Assembly (NCBI GenBank): GCA_029706075.1 | Contig: JAINUG010000321.1 | Location: 468,694 to 532,693, forward strand | Direction of reading: 5' to 3' | From: Aldrovandia affinis | Taxonomy: Eukaryota > Chordata > Actinopteri > Notacanthiformes > Halosauridae | DNA: 64,000 nt | Shown here: positions 53,339 to 64,000 of the stretch, piece by piece | Position numbering within the stretch: the stretch's first letter is position 1 | Layout of the letters: each line of letters starts with the position of its first letter | Notes under the pieces: generated by a model | Databases searched by the model: none | The model's input: the letters and a program-made list of their open reading frames with translations, nothing else | Told to the model about the DNA's origin: nothing | Translations under genes and position numbers: made by a program

Positions 53339-55129
53339 CAGGTCTCGAGACTAACACCGTCCCGTCGTCCCGGGGACGATCAAATATGTATTTGGGACGA
53401 ACAGAAATCCTCCCCGGGACGCACTCGGGACGAAGAGGTTTTTTTTTTTCCACTTGGAAAATGTCAACTGAGCCGACTGTCCGTGCGCATATCACTGTCA
53501 CTGGCAAATGGTGCGCGTCTTCTGAGTGCTCGCCTAGTTGACAGTGGCATGAGACCACTGCACGAGACCCGTGAAAATATCAGAATGTTTAATAAAAGTT
53601 CCGCGGTACTGGCCATCCTCTCAGTCAAGGGAGCACTCGCAAACATATTGCGCTATTTGAAGAGGATAAACACAGCAGAAGAAGATGGAGAACAGACACA
53701 GACTGACCGACAGGGAACTGCATCCAACCCTAGTACAACCCCTGAGTCTAAGGTAAGGACACATTTAAATCACAGAGGTGTAATGTTAGTCTATTGGAAC
53801 TGTATACAGTAGTCAGCTGCTAGCTAGATAGCGGGCTGCTTGCTAGCTAACGTTAGCCCTGTGTGTGTGTGGCGTGTGTGAAAAAACGGTGTTAGCGCTA
53901 ACTCCGTGCTGAGTGCGAGCACCCACAATAATTAGCAAGGCAACCAGCGAAGTGTAAGCTACATTTAGGCTATTTCAGTATATTATTTTTGTTAATTACA
54001 CAAATTGGTTGATTCCGTGATGTTTTGGTTCATATTAGTTAAATTTTAGATTCACGCCATGGCCAGCAAATGCTTCACCACTGCTGTAGGCTGCACGGCG
54101 GTCACCAGAGCATTCAAAACTGCATGCACTGTATCAGTTCGCCAGTTGTCTCAATTCAAGCACAAGACAGATACATTGTGTATACCATTTTGCAACAAAG
54201 TAGCTACTACCATTGCAGGACGAGTTGATTGGCCTAACGTTACATTTATCGAAACAAAAGCGGAGAAATCCGTCAGGTTACTGACGCTACACTTCACTGC
54301 GCTACACGGTTGCTAGGGCCGCATTGACTGGCGGCAATCTGCCAGCCCGTTCATTTGTTCAGTCCACCACAGAGGTATTTTACAAGCGTCTTTGAACACA
54401 CACAATGAACAATGATAATGCGAACCCGCGTTTCGGAGAAATTAAAGGTTTTTGTCTGACACAACGTTAGTATGAGTTACAACTTGGCATAACGTTACAC
54501 AGCAGTAATAGCTAACAGTTGAGCAGTTGATTTGATTGTGAGTGTTTGTAATAAATATGGCTGAATGAACACACTCGTATTCCTTACAGTGTCCATGAAA
54601 TTCGACACTTTGACTCCCTTAGATATGTCAGATGATTTCTGTACTTTTCACTACATGTTTTATTAATTCATAAACTATCCTATCAGTCCTTAAAATAATA
54701 GAGTTGCAAATATCCATAATAATCTACAAGACATCATTAACACTAACTATATATATATATATATAAATAATCATGAAATCTTTCCACCTGGGAGCCTTTT
54801 GACTAAATCAATTTATTTTCTCTTTCTCTACAGAAACAAAGCTCTGGCCAAAAGGAAAAGAAAATGTATTCTAGAATGGAATGTTGTTACCTGTTGATCT
54901 AATGTGCCTATTGTTAAAATAAATAATTATTTCAAATAAAAATACAATTATTTATTTCCTAATCATTTGAATGGTGTTGTTTATGGCAATAACAACTATA
55001 GACGACAAAACCAAAATAAAGAAACAACATTCTCAATTTTTTTTTTTGGGACATTCCCTTTGGGACGGTTAAAATTGTATTTCGGGACGGTTCCGGGACT
55101 GTGGTGAAAAAAGTTAGTCTGGAGCCCTG
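53339..55129. mobile_element. Non-autonomous hAT transposon in the second ERV2 leader
   Basis: Terminal inverted repeats CAGGTCTCGAGACTAAC and GTTAGTCTGGAGCCCTG (two mismatches) are flanked by CTAGGCAG at 53331-53338 and 55130-55137, a perfect 8-bp duplication. Subterminal GGGACGG/CGGGAC motifs occur at both ends. No transposase is recognised. A 117-codon frame from about 53460 to 53812 has no family match. Confidence 0.85.
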
Positions 55130-55137
55130 CTAGGCAG

Positions 55138-55787
55138 GCCAGCCAACATAAAAAAAATTAAAAAAGGGCTGTTGTCTGTACTCTCCCGGTCTTTGATGGA
55201 GGTGTTAGAGAGGACCTTTCGAGTCCAAGAACTCAAAGTAGAGATAAAAAGAGGACGGCATAAGATTTTAAAAGTCAACGTGTGATTGAACCGCTGTGTA
55301 TGTGTGTGAGGCTTGGAAATTAACCTGATATAATAGGTGTGATTACAGGTTCTCTGAAAAAAGGCCAGATATATTTAAGATCTGCAGATCAGATTTTCTG
55401 ACGGTGCACAGAGGTAAGGAAAAAGATTTCCAAGGCTCCGACGAAGGACAGTGATGGGAGGGATAAGAATAAAAGGGTGTGGTTGTCAGGGGGGCAGTCG
55501 ATGCCCTGGACGCAGGATTTGTGTTGTATTTATTGGGTGTAGGGATCGTACACCTGGACACAGGATTTGTGTTGTATTTATTGGGTGTAGGGATCGTACA
55601 CCTGGACACAGGATTTGTGTTGTATTTATTGGGTTTAGGGATCGTACACCTGGACACAGGATTTGTGTTGTATTTATTGGGTGTAGGGATCGTACACCTG
55701 GACACAGGATTTGTGTTGTATTTATTGGGTGTGGGGACTTCTGAAAAAATTAACAGAAAAAAGAACTTAGACTAATTTTCCACAACA
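55138..55787 (+). pseudogene. Second ERV2 leader and terminal LTR end
   Basis: The sequence corresponds to the leader at about 28505-29035, including the 48-bp repeats. It then jumps at about 55738 into the last 50 bp of an LTR (CTTCTGAAAAAATTAACAG...CCACAACA), ending at 55787. The whole gag-pol-env interior and most of the terminal LTR are deleted. Confidence 0.8.
55515..55738 (+). repeat. 48-bp tandem repeat in the second leader
   Basis: Units start at 55515, 55563, 55611, 55659 and 55707; the fifth stops at the deletion junction. Near-identical to the array at 28865. Confidence 0.92.
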
Positions 55788-55929
55788 ATACAAGACTCAT
55801 TGAATATCAAAATTGCATATTTATAAACCAAAAGTATAAGGTGGCCTATACCGTCAACAAACTATTGATTACGCCCAGGACGTACAAGTACCGAATTTAA
55901 ACACTGATTATAAAATAACTGCAGGATTC

Positions 55930-56170
55930 CACGAGTAGAACTTTTTTTTCTCGCTCAACACCAATAGATCTTTTTTATTAAGTAAAAAGTATGTAGTCGG
56001 GTTTGATGGGAACGAGATTCGCTTTCTAGACACATTTTCGGCGTTCACCTTACGGCCTATGTGGAAAGAAAAATGCCTCACTACTTTAAGGGATCTTTAT
56101 TTGGATAACAAGTTTGACCAATTAAAACTAAGGTTCGGTCTCTCATCTACTCAGATATTTACAAGTTAGA
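55930..56170 (+). pseudogene. L1 ORF2 C-terminal fragment
   Basis: GFDGNEIRFLDTFS and LTTLRDLYLDNKFDQLKLRF with LSSTQIF resemble the region shortly before the C-terminal zinc-like end of fish L1 ORF2. Cut at 56170 by other repeats; continues in spirit at 58262. Confidence 0.55.
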
Positions 56171-56189
56171 CACTATGTCTGTCAGAATA

Positions 56190-56805
56190 ATAATAATAAC
56201 AATAATAATAATGAATTTTAATTATATAGCACACTTTATAATACAGAGAAATCTCAAGGTGCTTTACAACAGATAGAGCAATACAAATACATACAATCTA
56301 ATTGTCCTATACACATAATAAAAAAAACAATACACATCATTTTTTTAATCTAAAAGATTGCACAAAATCTTTATCTTTAAATTGCACAAAAGTTAATTGT
56401 GTGATTTTGTGCAATTTAAAGTTTAGTGGTTTGGAAAAGCAGAGATGAAAAGGTGAGTATTAAGTTGTGTCTTGAAAATGGTGAGAGTTGGAAGTCCTGA
56501 TGTGATATGGGAGCTGATTCCAAAGGTGTGGTGGCAGGGAACAGAAAGCCCGGTCCCCCATGGTGTGGAGATGGGTTCTGGGGACAGTGAGGTGGAGGTG
56601 AAAGAGCTGGATCTGAGTGCTCGGATAGTTATCTGGGAAGTGAGAAGATTTTGAAGGTAGATAGGGCGGTTTCCAGTGATGGTTTTGAAGGTGTGGAGAA
56701 GAATTTTGAAATTGATCCGAAATTCAACAAGTAGCCAGTGAAGAGCGGCCAGAATTGGGGTAATGTGGTTTGATTTTCTTGTCCTAGTGAGAATAAACCC
56801 CTCAG
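56190..56805 (-). mobile_element. Rex1/CR1-like LINE 3' fragment
   Basis: On the minus strand the translation reads HITPILAALHWLLVEFRINFK, a C-terminal RT motif, then FKTITGNRPIYLQNLL. This is followed by a 3' UTR containing the TATATAG-type segment and ending in ATT/AAT repeats at 56190-56215. The exact clade (Rex1, CR1 or L2-like) is inferred. Confidence 0.7.
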
Positions 56806-57183
56806 TGCACCGCCACTGTGCTGCTTCTCCTCGGTCTCTGCTTTGCGGATAAGCCGCTGCTCTGTCGCTGGGTGGATGACGTCAGATGTCTCCTCATTGA
56901 GTACGTTTTTCGGCTTTCTCTCTGTCCTGACTTTCTGTCCGGAGTTGGTGGTTGTCAGCTGACTGTTTTATTACAATTTGTTGGAAATCTGTAAAGGGCC
57001 TGACGTTGTCATCTTCTCTCCAAAGGTTTCACAAAACAAACATCACCACATGAAATGTCAAAACTGATGAAAAAAGAATAACGTAGTAGTAGTTAAAATG
57101 TCGAAAAACCTAATTAGTTTGGCAAGTGAGAGCGTGAGCCACAAACTAGGTGACCATCTTAGGCAGCCATCTTCCTTTTAGCA
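56806..57183. other. Unassigned segment
   Basis: No coding or repeat family recognised; contains a TGACGTCA-like motif near 56876. Confidence 0.4.
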
Positions 57184-57476
57184 ACTAACGTACACATGTA
57201 GCTAACACACACAAAGCTAACACTCACATAACACAACTAACTTACACATGTAGCTAACACACATAGCTAACACAGTTAAGATACCCGTGTCTCACTAACA
57301 TGGCTAACACACGTAGCTAACACACATAGCTAACACAATTGACCTACACTGGTATCTCACTAATATAGCTAACGCAAATGAACCTACACACATATCTCGC
57401 TAACATGGCTAGCACACATAGCTAACACAATCTACCCACACTGGTATCTCACTAACATGGCTAACGCATGTAGCTA

Positions 57477-57503
<27 letters not shown>
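57184..57503. repeat. Irregular GCTAACACA minisatellite ending in a CA microsatellite
   Basis: Many imperfect units of the type AGCTAACACACATAGCTAAC run from 57184, ending in a pure CA run at about 57476-57503. Confidence 0.9.
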
Positions 57504-57507
<4 letters not shown>

Positions 57508-58261
57508 CAGTGAGGATCCTTTGTTCATGGAGACAACTTTCCGACTGAAACCCCCACTTCATCTTCTGTAATGTGCTGTGGAAATGATTCCTTTGGAAAG
57601 AAGGTGTCCCCTACAGCTAAAATCAATACTAATGGTTAACATGTGGATACCTGGTCATTGAAACTAAACCATTTGTGGAAAATACAAAGCAAATTGTAAT
57701 GAGCAAAACTTGCATCATGTTAAAAATGTTTCAGCACAACATTATGGAACCTAAACATGTTTTAAACTATCTTTATTAATCAAGAGACTGGTTGAAATGA
57801 AAGCCAGCATACACAGGGGTACTCAAGGACCAAGGGTGAGGACCACTGATCCAACCTTATCGAAAACACAACGGCACAAATTTACTGAAGGTTTTAAACA
57901 CATGCAAAATGTTTTTGCAAACACAAACCACTCTCCTGACCAATGAAGTCCATATAATTATTTTTGTTTTTTGCTGGAGCCAACGCCTTTCGCAAATGCT
58001 GAAATATTCAGCAAATCATAGGATGCAAGTTGTTCCACATAAAATTCAGGTCTAAATGAATACAGTAAAGTGAAATGAAAGGTAGGTTTCTCGCTTATTG
58101 GTTACTACGAGGCCCAAAGTTATTGGGGCGTTTGTGTGGATCACACCAAACTGATTAATCAGCGAGATATGTGCCTACCCTGGTTTTCTTAAGATTCGAG
58201 AGCTCGTCAACCAGAATCTTCTGTTCTTTTATATTTTTATTTAATTCCTCTTTAAGTCAAA
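57504..58261. other. Unassigned segment
   Basis: No gene recognised. A phrase near 57815-57850 (CACAGGGGTACTCAAGGACC) recalls the ends of fish DNA transposons, but no partner terminus was found. Confidence 0.4.
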
Positions 58262-58856
58262 GGATATACCTAATTATAACACCATGCCCAGACAGCCTTT
58301 GATTTATGACCTCTTATTTGGCCCACCTGACTCCAGTCACTTAATCTCCAGATTTGTTCAATTGTTCTCAAATACGATTAAGCATTCAACTTCAAATATT
58401 AAAGAGTCATGGGCCCAGGAACTGGGTCTTCAGATTGTGGAGGATGTGTGGGAGGCGGGACTGGAGAGAATTCATGTCTGTTCCATGAACACCAAATACC
58501 AGCTAATTCAATATAAGGTCATGCATCGGCTCCATTTTTCAAAAGCGAGACTTCATAAAATATACCCATCAGTATCTGCACTATGGTGTAGCTATGCGGA
58601 TGGTACCCTTGCACATCATTTCTGGAGCTGTCCCAAGCTTTACAATTATTTGGTAGATATTTTCAAGTGGTATTTTGATGTGTTGGAGTGGGACATCCCT
58701 CCTGATCCTGAAACTGCCATGTTCGGATGCTCTGAGAGCTTACTGAGCAGAGCATATGAGAAACAACTTGCTATCATGTTGGGGATGGTTGTTGGCAAAG
58801 AAATGATTTTGAGAGAGTGGAAATCACCCAATTTCAATGTTTTAAAATGTGGTTAA
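58262..58856 (+). pseudogene. L1 ORF2 C-terminus
   Basis: Open frame of about 190 codons from MPRQPLIYDLLFG at 58284. It contains SHLISRFVQLFS, ELGLQIVEDVWEAGLERIH, the IQYKVMHRLHFSKARLHKI motif and HHFWSCPKLYNYL, and stops at 58856. These are the conserved C-terminal motifs of fish L1 ORF2, though the usual Cys pair before HHFWSC is incomplete. Likely the 3' end of the L1 split by ERV2 and by the Rex1-like block. Confidence 0.75.
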
Positions 58857-59180
58857 CAGAAATGATTTGTATGCCACATATGGAAAGGATTCACTTCAGT
58901 CGACAAATACTTTCCTCGGCCACTTGCAACTGAACATTTTATTTTAATTCACCCCAACTGGCTGATATAGCATTTTCAAAGATGTGGTGATTTATTGAAA
59001 GTGCAAGTCCACCCTCCACCCAGCTCAAAACTCAGCAAAAATATGATTCAGAGAGCAGAGATCACTTTCCAGGAAAATTGGAAGGTGAATAGATCAAGGA
59101 CAAGTAACCTTTGGGAAGGATAAGTATCTTTTCTAAGACACTTGCCCTTTGACAAGTATGACTTTTACCCTAATCTGGGC
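58857..59180. other. L1 3' UTR or unassigned
   Basis: No gene recognised; probably the remaining L1 3' UTR and the missing left end of the Tc1-like element. Confidence 0.35.
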
Positions 59181-59454
59181 CCCTAACTCTACACACAATA
59201 CCCCATAAAGCCAAAACAAGTTTTTAGAAATTGTTGCAAATGTATTCACAATAAAAAATGGAAAGATCTAATTTACATAAGTATTTGGACCTTTTATTCA
59301 GTACCTTGTAAAAGTGCCCTTGGCATGATTACAGCTTTGAGTCTTCTTGAGTATACCCCTACCAGCTGCACACTTGGATTTGGGCAGTTTCTCCTATTCT
59401 TCCTTGCAGATCATTTCAAGCTCTGTCAGATTGGATGGGGAGCGTCAGTGAACT

Positions 59455-59877
59455 GCAATCTTCACTTGCAATCTTCTGCAAGAGACTCAAAACCCACCTT
59501 TTCAGACTCCACTACCACTAAATTCTGTACATTACACTTGCACGAAAAACAACTGAGACTTTTCAGACTTCACTACCACTGAATTCTGTACAGCTTGCCT
59601 ATTGTCATCACCACTGCCAACTTGCTCAACACTTCTTGTATATGCATCCCTGCCTTCTCATTTAATAATTTTAAAAAAATTACTGACCTTTTCCTTCCCA
59701 GTGTCTGACAGGTACAGGTATGGTATGCAGCCGCCTACATCGATGTCTATCGCTGTATTACTGCACTGATCTCATGTGCAAACTATGATTGTTCCTACTG
59801 TTAATGCACACCTTGTAAGTCGATCTGGATAAGAGCGTCTGCTAAATGCCTAAAATGTAAATGTAAAATGTAAATGT
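59455..59877 (+). mobile_element. L2 LINE 3' end within the Tc1-like element
   Basis: It begins with the end of the L2 ORF (CTTCTGCAAGAGACTCAAAA; FCKRLKTHLFRLHYH) with a small internal duplication. The 3' UTR, GGATA stem-loop (GATCTGGATAAGAGC) and TGTAAATG tail follow. Tc1 sequence resumes at about 59880. Confidence 0.88.
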
Positions 59878-60429
59878 TCAGGTCTCAAAAGATTTCGAAT
59901 GGGGTTCATGTCCAGGCTTTTGCTGGGCTAATCAAGTTTATTCAGACCTGTCCCAAGCCACTTCAGTGTTGTCTTGGCTATGTGCTTTCAGGTCTTTGTT
60001 GTGCTGAAAAGTGAATCTTCACTCCCACTCTGAGGTCGTGGGAGCCCCGAACAGGGTTTCTTCAGGGACCTCTCTGTATTTGGCTCCATTCATCGTTCCC
60101 TCAATCCTGGCCAGTATCCCAGTCCGTCACTGAGAAGCATCCCTATAGCATGATGTTGACACTACCATGGTTCACCGTAGAGATGGTATTAGCCAGGTAA
60201 TAAGTGTTACCTGGTTTTCACCAGAAATAGTGCCAAGCATTCAGGCTAAATAAATCAATTTTGTCTCATCAGACCAGAGAATATTTTTCATCATGCTCAC
60301 AGAGTCCTTTTAATACCATTTTGCAAACTCCAGGCAGGCTGTTATATGACTTTTACTCAGGAGTGGCTTCCGTCTAGCCACTCTACCATGAAGGTCTGAT
60401 TGATGGAGTGGTGCGGAGATGGTTGTCCT

Positions 60430-60648
60430 TCAGGCAGGTTCTCCCATCTCTGTAGAGGAACTTTGAAGCTCTGTTAGAGTGGCTATTGGGTTCTCGGTTA
60501 CCTCTCTGACCAAGGCCCTTCTTGCCCAATTACTGAGTGTGGCTGGATGCCCATCTCCAGCCAGCTCAGTCTTAGTGGTACCAAACTTCTCCCATTTCAC
60601 AATGATGGAGCCCATCTGCGCTCCTGGGAACTTCCAAAACTTTAGCAA
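60430..60648 (-). pseudogene. Tc1-like transposase N-terminal fragment
   Basis: GSIIVKWEKFGTTKTELAGD and ATLSNWARRALVREVTENP match the paired helix-turn-helix DNA-binding part of Tc1 transposases. The DDE domain survives only as unreadable traces between 59880 and 60430. Confidence 0.8.
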
Positions 60649-61065
60649 TGTTTGATGCCCCCAGATCTGTACCTCGACACAATTCTATCTCTGAGGTCTA
60701 TGGAGAGTTCCTTGGACTTCATAGCTTGGTTTTTGCTATAACATGCACTGTGAACTGTGGGATCTTATATAGACAGGTGTGTGCCTTTCTAAATCACGTC
60801 CAATCAATCAAGTTCTAGCGACATTGCAAGGATGATCAAAGGAAACAAGATGCATCTCTGCTCAATTTGGAGTGTCATACCACAGGGTTTGAATACTTAA
60901 TGTAAATGACATATTTCAGTTTTGTATTTTTAATACATTTGCAACAATTTGTCATTATGGGCTATTCTGTGTAGAAAGAAAAATGCAATCAATTTTAAAT
61001 GAAGTCCATAACACAACAAAGTGTGGAAAAATTAAGGTGGCTGAATACTTCCCGAAGCCACTGTA

Positions 61066-62483
61066 AATAGCTTTATGCTCACAACGGCAATAGAGGTAGC
61101 AAATATAACCTCACAACAGCAGTTTCAATTTGGTGTGCTCCCTGGAGTTTGTGAGAACCAGACACAATTTATTTTGGAGTCCCCCTTTTTCAAATTGGGT
61201 GTTTTATTTAAAATTCCTGTTATATAAACCTTTTCTATTCAATCGTAAACCATCCAAAATCTACACATTTACAGAACTAAGATAAAAACAATGTGAATGA
61301 ATAAGACTGGTGCTGTTCACGTACTGAACAGTTATTTTCCGCAAACTTAGGACACAATTACTTTTTGTCAAAAATTTTGAACAAACAAAACCCCACAGCA
61401 TGTGACCTATTGGATTTAACTTCCTGTCATTAACTGGTTCCCCATACCTGAGTGGTGTGGAATACTGTCCATGTACAAGGGCTACATGCTATCTTTTCAT
61501 GCCCATACCATCTGCTTTAAACTAAGGCTAAAAGTCTCTTTTGGCTCAATAAAATGTGCAACCCCCTGTCCTGAACACTGGAACAATGCAACTCATCCTT
61601 TCAACAGTAACACTTCATCCATCAGGCAAAAATAAAGAACAATACATCAGAGAAACTGCCTTCACTTTTCATTGGCCATGCTGAGATGAACAATCGATGT
61701 GGCACAACGAAAGTGGATGAGTTGGAAATAAACTGGGGAAGTCACTTGAAGTGAAGGAAGCAAAACCCTCAATGCCAGCAAACACTGCAGCGGTCGGCGT
61801 ACAACTGTGGAATAAACGCTGGGGGTCACAGTGTTATAAGATGAAGCCTAAGGCTGTCTTTACACAATGGGCAGAGTTGTCACAGCCCCTGAATTAAAAA
61901 GACAAATCGCTCATCCGGCTGCATTCCCCAACCATTTACAATAAATATTGCAAAGAAGTTGAACATTTGGGTCCAGGCACTTTCTTAATATTGGGAATGT
62001 ATCCTGACTGGTGGGCTTAAAATTGCCAAAGATGTGGTGTTACCAGAGACCTGACTCCCATCTCTCACATGGTTCTCCATGGTGAGGGTCTCATCACTTC
62101 AGAGCTTTGTAAGAGGGCCCGAAGTGCCTCTCAGAGGTGGTGCCTTTTAAATTGTGGTTTTTAGTCCATCTGCTCCCACACTTGAGCAGTTTTAAGTCCT
62201 TGGAGTCTCTTGTTCTGCCGGCTGGGGGGGGTGATGAGATTGCAAAAATGCCCATCCATCAGGGCGTATGCAAGTTGGTTAACCCCCATAGATGCAGGTC
62301 GGCCACTCATACCCAGTCCATTCCCGGATGCTGATCACAGATACTGCTGTTAGTTCCTTTTTTTATTTTAACAGGCGCCTGTAAAATAACACAAATAGAT
62401 TTCACAAAGATGCGTTTTAATCATTTGAGGCACTTCATTCACTTGGGAAATGGGTTTGTAATCAAAAGTTGGGATACTACTGC
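61066..62483. other. Gene-free stretch
   Basis: No convincing coding, RNA or repeat family. It could be intron or 3' flank of the zinc-finger gene to the right. Confidence 0.45.
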
Positions 62484-62528
62484 TATACACTTGGGTAAGG
62501 TACTTAAAAATATCAATTATATATAAAT

Positions 62529-62587
<59 letters not shown>

Positions 62588-62715
62588 CGCACACAGACAC
62601 ACACACATACATATATCATTTGATAAATATCCGGCTGTAACAAGGGATAATGTGGAAAATGCAAGCTATGCAAGTCACCCTGGATAAGCATTTGGCTAAG
62701 TTAATAATGTATTTA
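62484..62715 (+). mobile_element. V-SINE relic with an AT microsatellite inside
   Basis: ACTTGGGTAAGGTACTTAA (V-domain) and ATCCGGCTGTAACAAGG are separated by an expanded TA/ATAC repeat (about 62518-62615). They are followed by the L2-like tail GTCACCCTGGATAAGCATTT. The tRNA head is gone. Confidence 0.7.
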
Positions 62716-62794
62716 ATTACAATCTATTCAACAGCTGAAAGGGTTATCTGACAATGCCCAAGCACAAAAATGGGCCAGCTGTGGCTTGACTTAC

Positions 62795-64000
62795 TTTCTT
62801 CATCCGAGTCAAAGCCAAAAAGAGACATGCACTTGTTAAGCGAGAGATGACTCTGCAGGGCCTCCACAGTATCGAAGGAGGAGAAGCACTTGGAACAGCG
62901 TCGCCTCTGAGCCTTGCCGCCTGGTTCACTCTGCCCCACAGGGGAGCTGGAGTCGGCAGGCAATGGCTTCCTGCGCTTTGGCATGCTGATGTAGCACTCA
63001 TCGAGGTAGGCTGAGGGAGAAGGCCGCACAAAGGGCCTGTTGCACATTCCCCCGTAGGCAGAATGCTCTACTTCTTCTTTCACAAGCTCTTTGACCCTTT
63101 TTTGTCCCTGAACAATGGGCTCCTGGTGCCTGGCTAAACCTTCTGGTTCTTTCTTTTTGCCAACATCATTAATTTCCACTCTGGTGTCTTGGCTAATGTC
63201 CTGTGCAGAGACGGATTTGATCTCTGTTTGTTTCAGAATGATAGTTTCACCATGTCCGTTCATGATCTGCATGTAAGATCCACTGCCCTCTGGAGAGATC
63301 ACATGTCCAGTCACCAAGGTATTTTCTACTTTGCTTGTTTCACTCACGGCCTTGTTTTCCTCATTTATTTTTGTGCCGTTAGTGACTGCTTTCCCATCTG
63401 TGCTACTCGCACCTGGCACAACGGCCTCTGGCTTTGTGGACTCTTTCCGGACTTTCAGGCGGAAATCAGATGCATGTTGGGAGTCTTTTCTTTTCCATGT
63501 CACAGACTTGCCAACCGCCTGGTTGATCTGCACCATTTGAATGGAGTCGTCCCCTGTGCCAGGAACTGGGTAATGCTGCAATTCATGATCCTGCAGCTGA
63601 GACAGGCAACAGAAGATTTGGGAACAACTGGCAAAGGAGCACTGTGCTTGAAGGGGCTGGTGGCTCTTCAAGTGACCCCGGAGTTCTGCCATGCTTTTGA
63701 ACCTGTTCTTGCAGTCAAGATGGAGGCAGATGTACTTCAGGGGATGGTCGTGCCTTTTGATGTGGTCTTGGTAATGCAGGAAACTCCAAAATGTTCTTTG
63801 GCAAAACTCACACTTTCCCTTTCTCCAGTGGAAGGCAAATTCCTGGACTTTCGCATTACTGGGGTGAGATGCCACTGCATGTTTGATGATGGACATACCT
63901 CTCCTGACAAATGTCTTTGAGCATCCATCTGCGGGACAGGAGTATTCCTGCTTTCTCCTCTCTAGCTCCCCTTCCACAATGGTTCCATTGGATTTTGATG
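62795..64000 (-). CDS. C2H2 zinc-finger protein, partial host gene
   Basis: The frame is open across the window edge, so the true start lies beyond 64000. In order come C2H2 fingers CPADGCSKTFVRRGMSIIKH, CEFCQRTFWSFLHYQDHIKRH, CLHLDCKNRFKSMAELRGHL...H and CSFASCSQIFCCLSQLQDHE. An unstructured Lys/Ser-rich region with KRVKELVKEEVEH follows, then a basic patch (MPKRRKPLP) and a last finger-like CSKCFSSFDTVEALQSHL. A GTAAGT donor at 62794-62789 follows FGFDSDEE, so the exon probably ends at 62795; reading through gives a stop at 62724. Likely a nuclear DNA-binding protein; family member not identified. Confidence 0.8.

Larger units (their letters stand above)
59181..61065 (-). mobile_element. 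Tc1-like transposon, left terminus lost
   Basis: CTACACACAATACCCCATAA (59190) and TGGACCTTTTATTCAGTACC are Tc1-family sequences of salmonid and cyprinid type. The right end GCTGAATACTTCCCGAAGCC then ACTGTA closes at 61065, next to a TA-type target. The matching left inverted repeat is missing. It is interrupted by an L2 tail. Transposase remnants lie on the minus strand. Confidence 0.85.

Noticed and set aside
57184-57503. Telomere-like or centromeric satellite
   Set aside because: Units are irregular GCTAACACA types of limited extent, better described as a local minisatellite.
63189-63920. A 243-codon plus-strand protein
   Set aside because: It is antisense to the C2H2 gene, whose fingers give the convincing reading on the minus strand.

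Overview
This is a stretch of vertebrate nuclear DNA, almost certainly from a teleost fish, and it is nearly all transposable elements. Supporting signs: spliced genes with GT/AG sites, no bacterial gene organisation, L2-type LINEs whose 3' end carries the GGATA-loop stem-loop known from the eel element UnaL2, a V-SINE, Tc1-like, piggyBac, hAT, EnSpm/CACTA, Ginger-like and ISL2EU-like DNA transposons, and class I endogenous retroviruses (ERVs). The only convincing host gene is a partial C2H2 zinc-finger gene at the right edge (62795-64000, minus strand). The species cannot be read from the sequence.

Layout. 1-6840: an old minus-strand LINE (reverse transcriptase plus a C-terminal PD-E endonuclease-like segment). 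A piggyBac-like element (3173-6297, TTAA at both ends) is inserted in it, and that element itself contains an L2 LINE (4190-5660). 6860-8935: a second minus-strand L2. 9734-17540: a class I ERV on the minus strand (ERV1) with two LTRs, a proline-type primer-binding site, gag, protease, RT, RNase H, integrase and env. Its Env surface protein starts with an immunoglobulin V-like domain. 17556-24530: two Tx1/L1-like LINE copies in opposite orientation, with a U1-snRNA-like fragment and an L2 tail between them. 24860-27660: an L2 fragment, an LTR-element pol fragment and an L1 fragment.

28118-55787 is a second provirus (ERV2, plus strand, Arg-tRNA primer-binding site) blown apart by later insertions. 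Its pol is hit by three SINEs. Its env is split by a 12.8-kb EnSpm/CACTA element (35690-48493) and again by a hAT element (48696-51508). An ISL2EU-like element sits downstream of env. ERV2 ends in a complete LTR, but that LTR is followed by another primer-binding site and leader, so this is a tandem LTR-internal-LTR-leader-LTR structure. Its second leader is interrupted by another hAT element (53339-55129). The EnSpm element has its own guests: a Penelope-derived palindrome inside the transposase, a Ginger-like element carrying a GIY-YIG fragment, and a second foldback repeat.

55930-61065: L1 3' pieces, a Rex1/CR1-like LINE fragment, a minisatellite, and a Tc1-like element with an L2 tail inside it. 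61066-64000: unannotated sequence, a V-SINE relic, and the zinc-finger gene.

The genes do not form a pathway; the logic of the window is the insertion history. Target-site duplications (TTAA for piggyBac, 8 bp for both hATs, TCAA for Ginger, AT for the ISL2EU-like element, 12 bp for the Penelope palindrome) and interrupted reading frames that resume across insertions give a relative order of events. Family names rest on recognised motifs and remembered family patterns, not on a database search.
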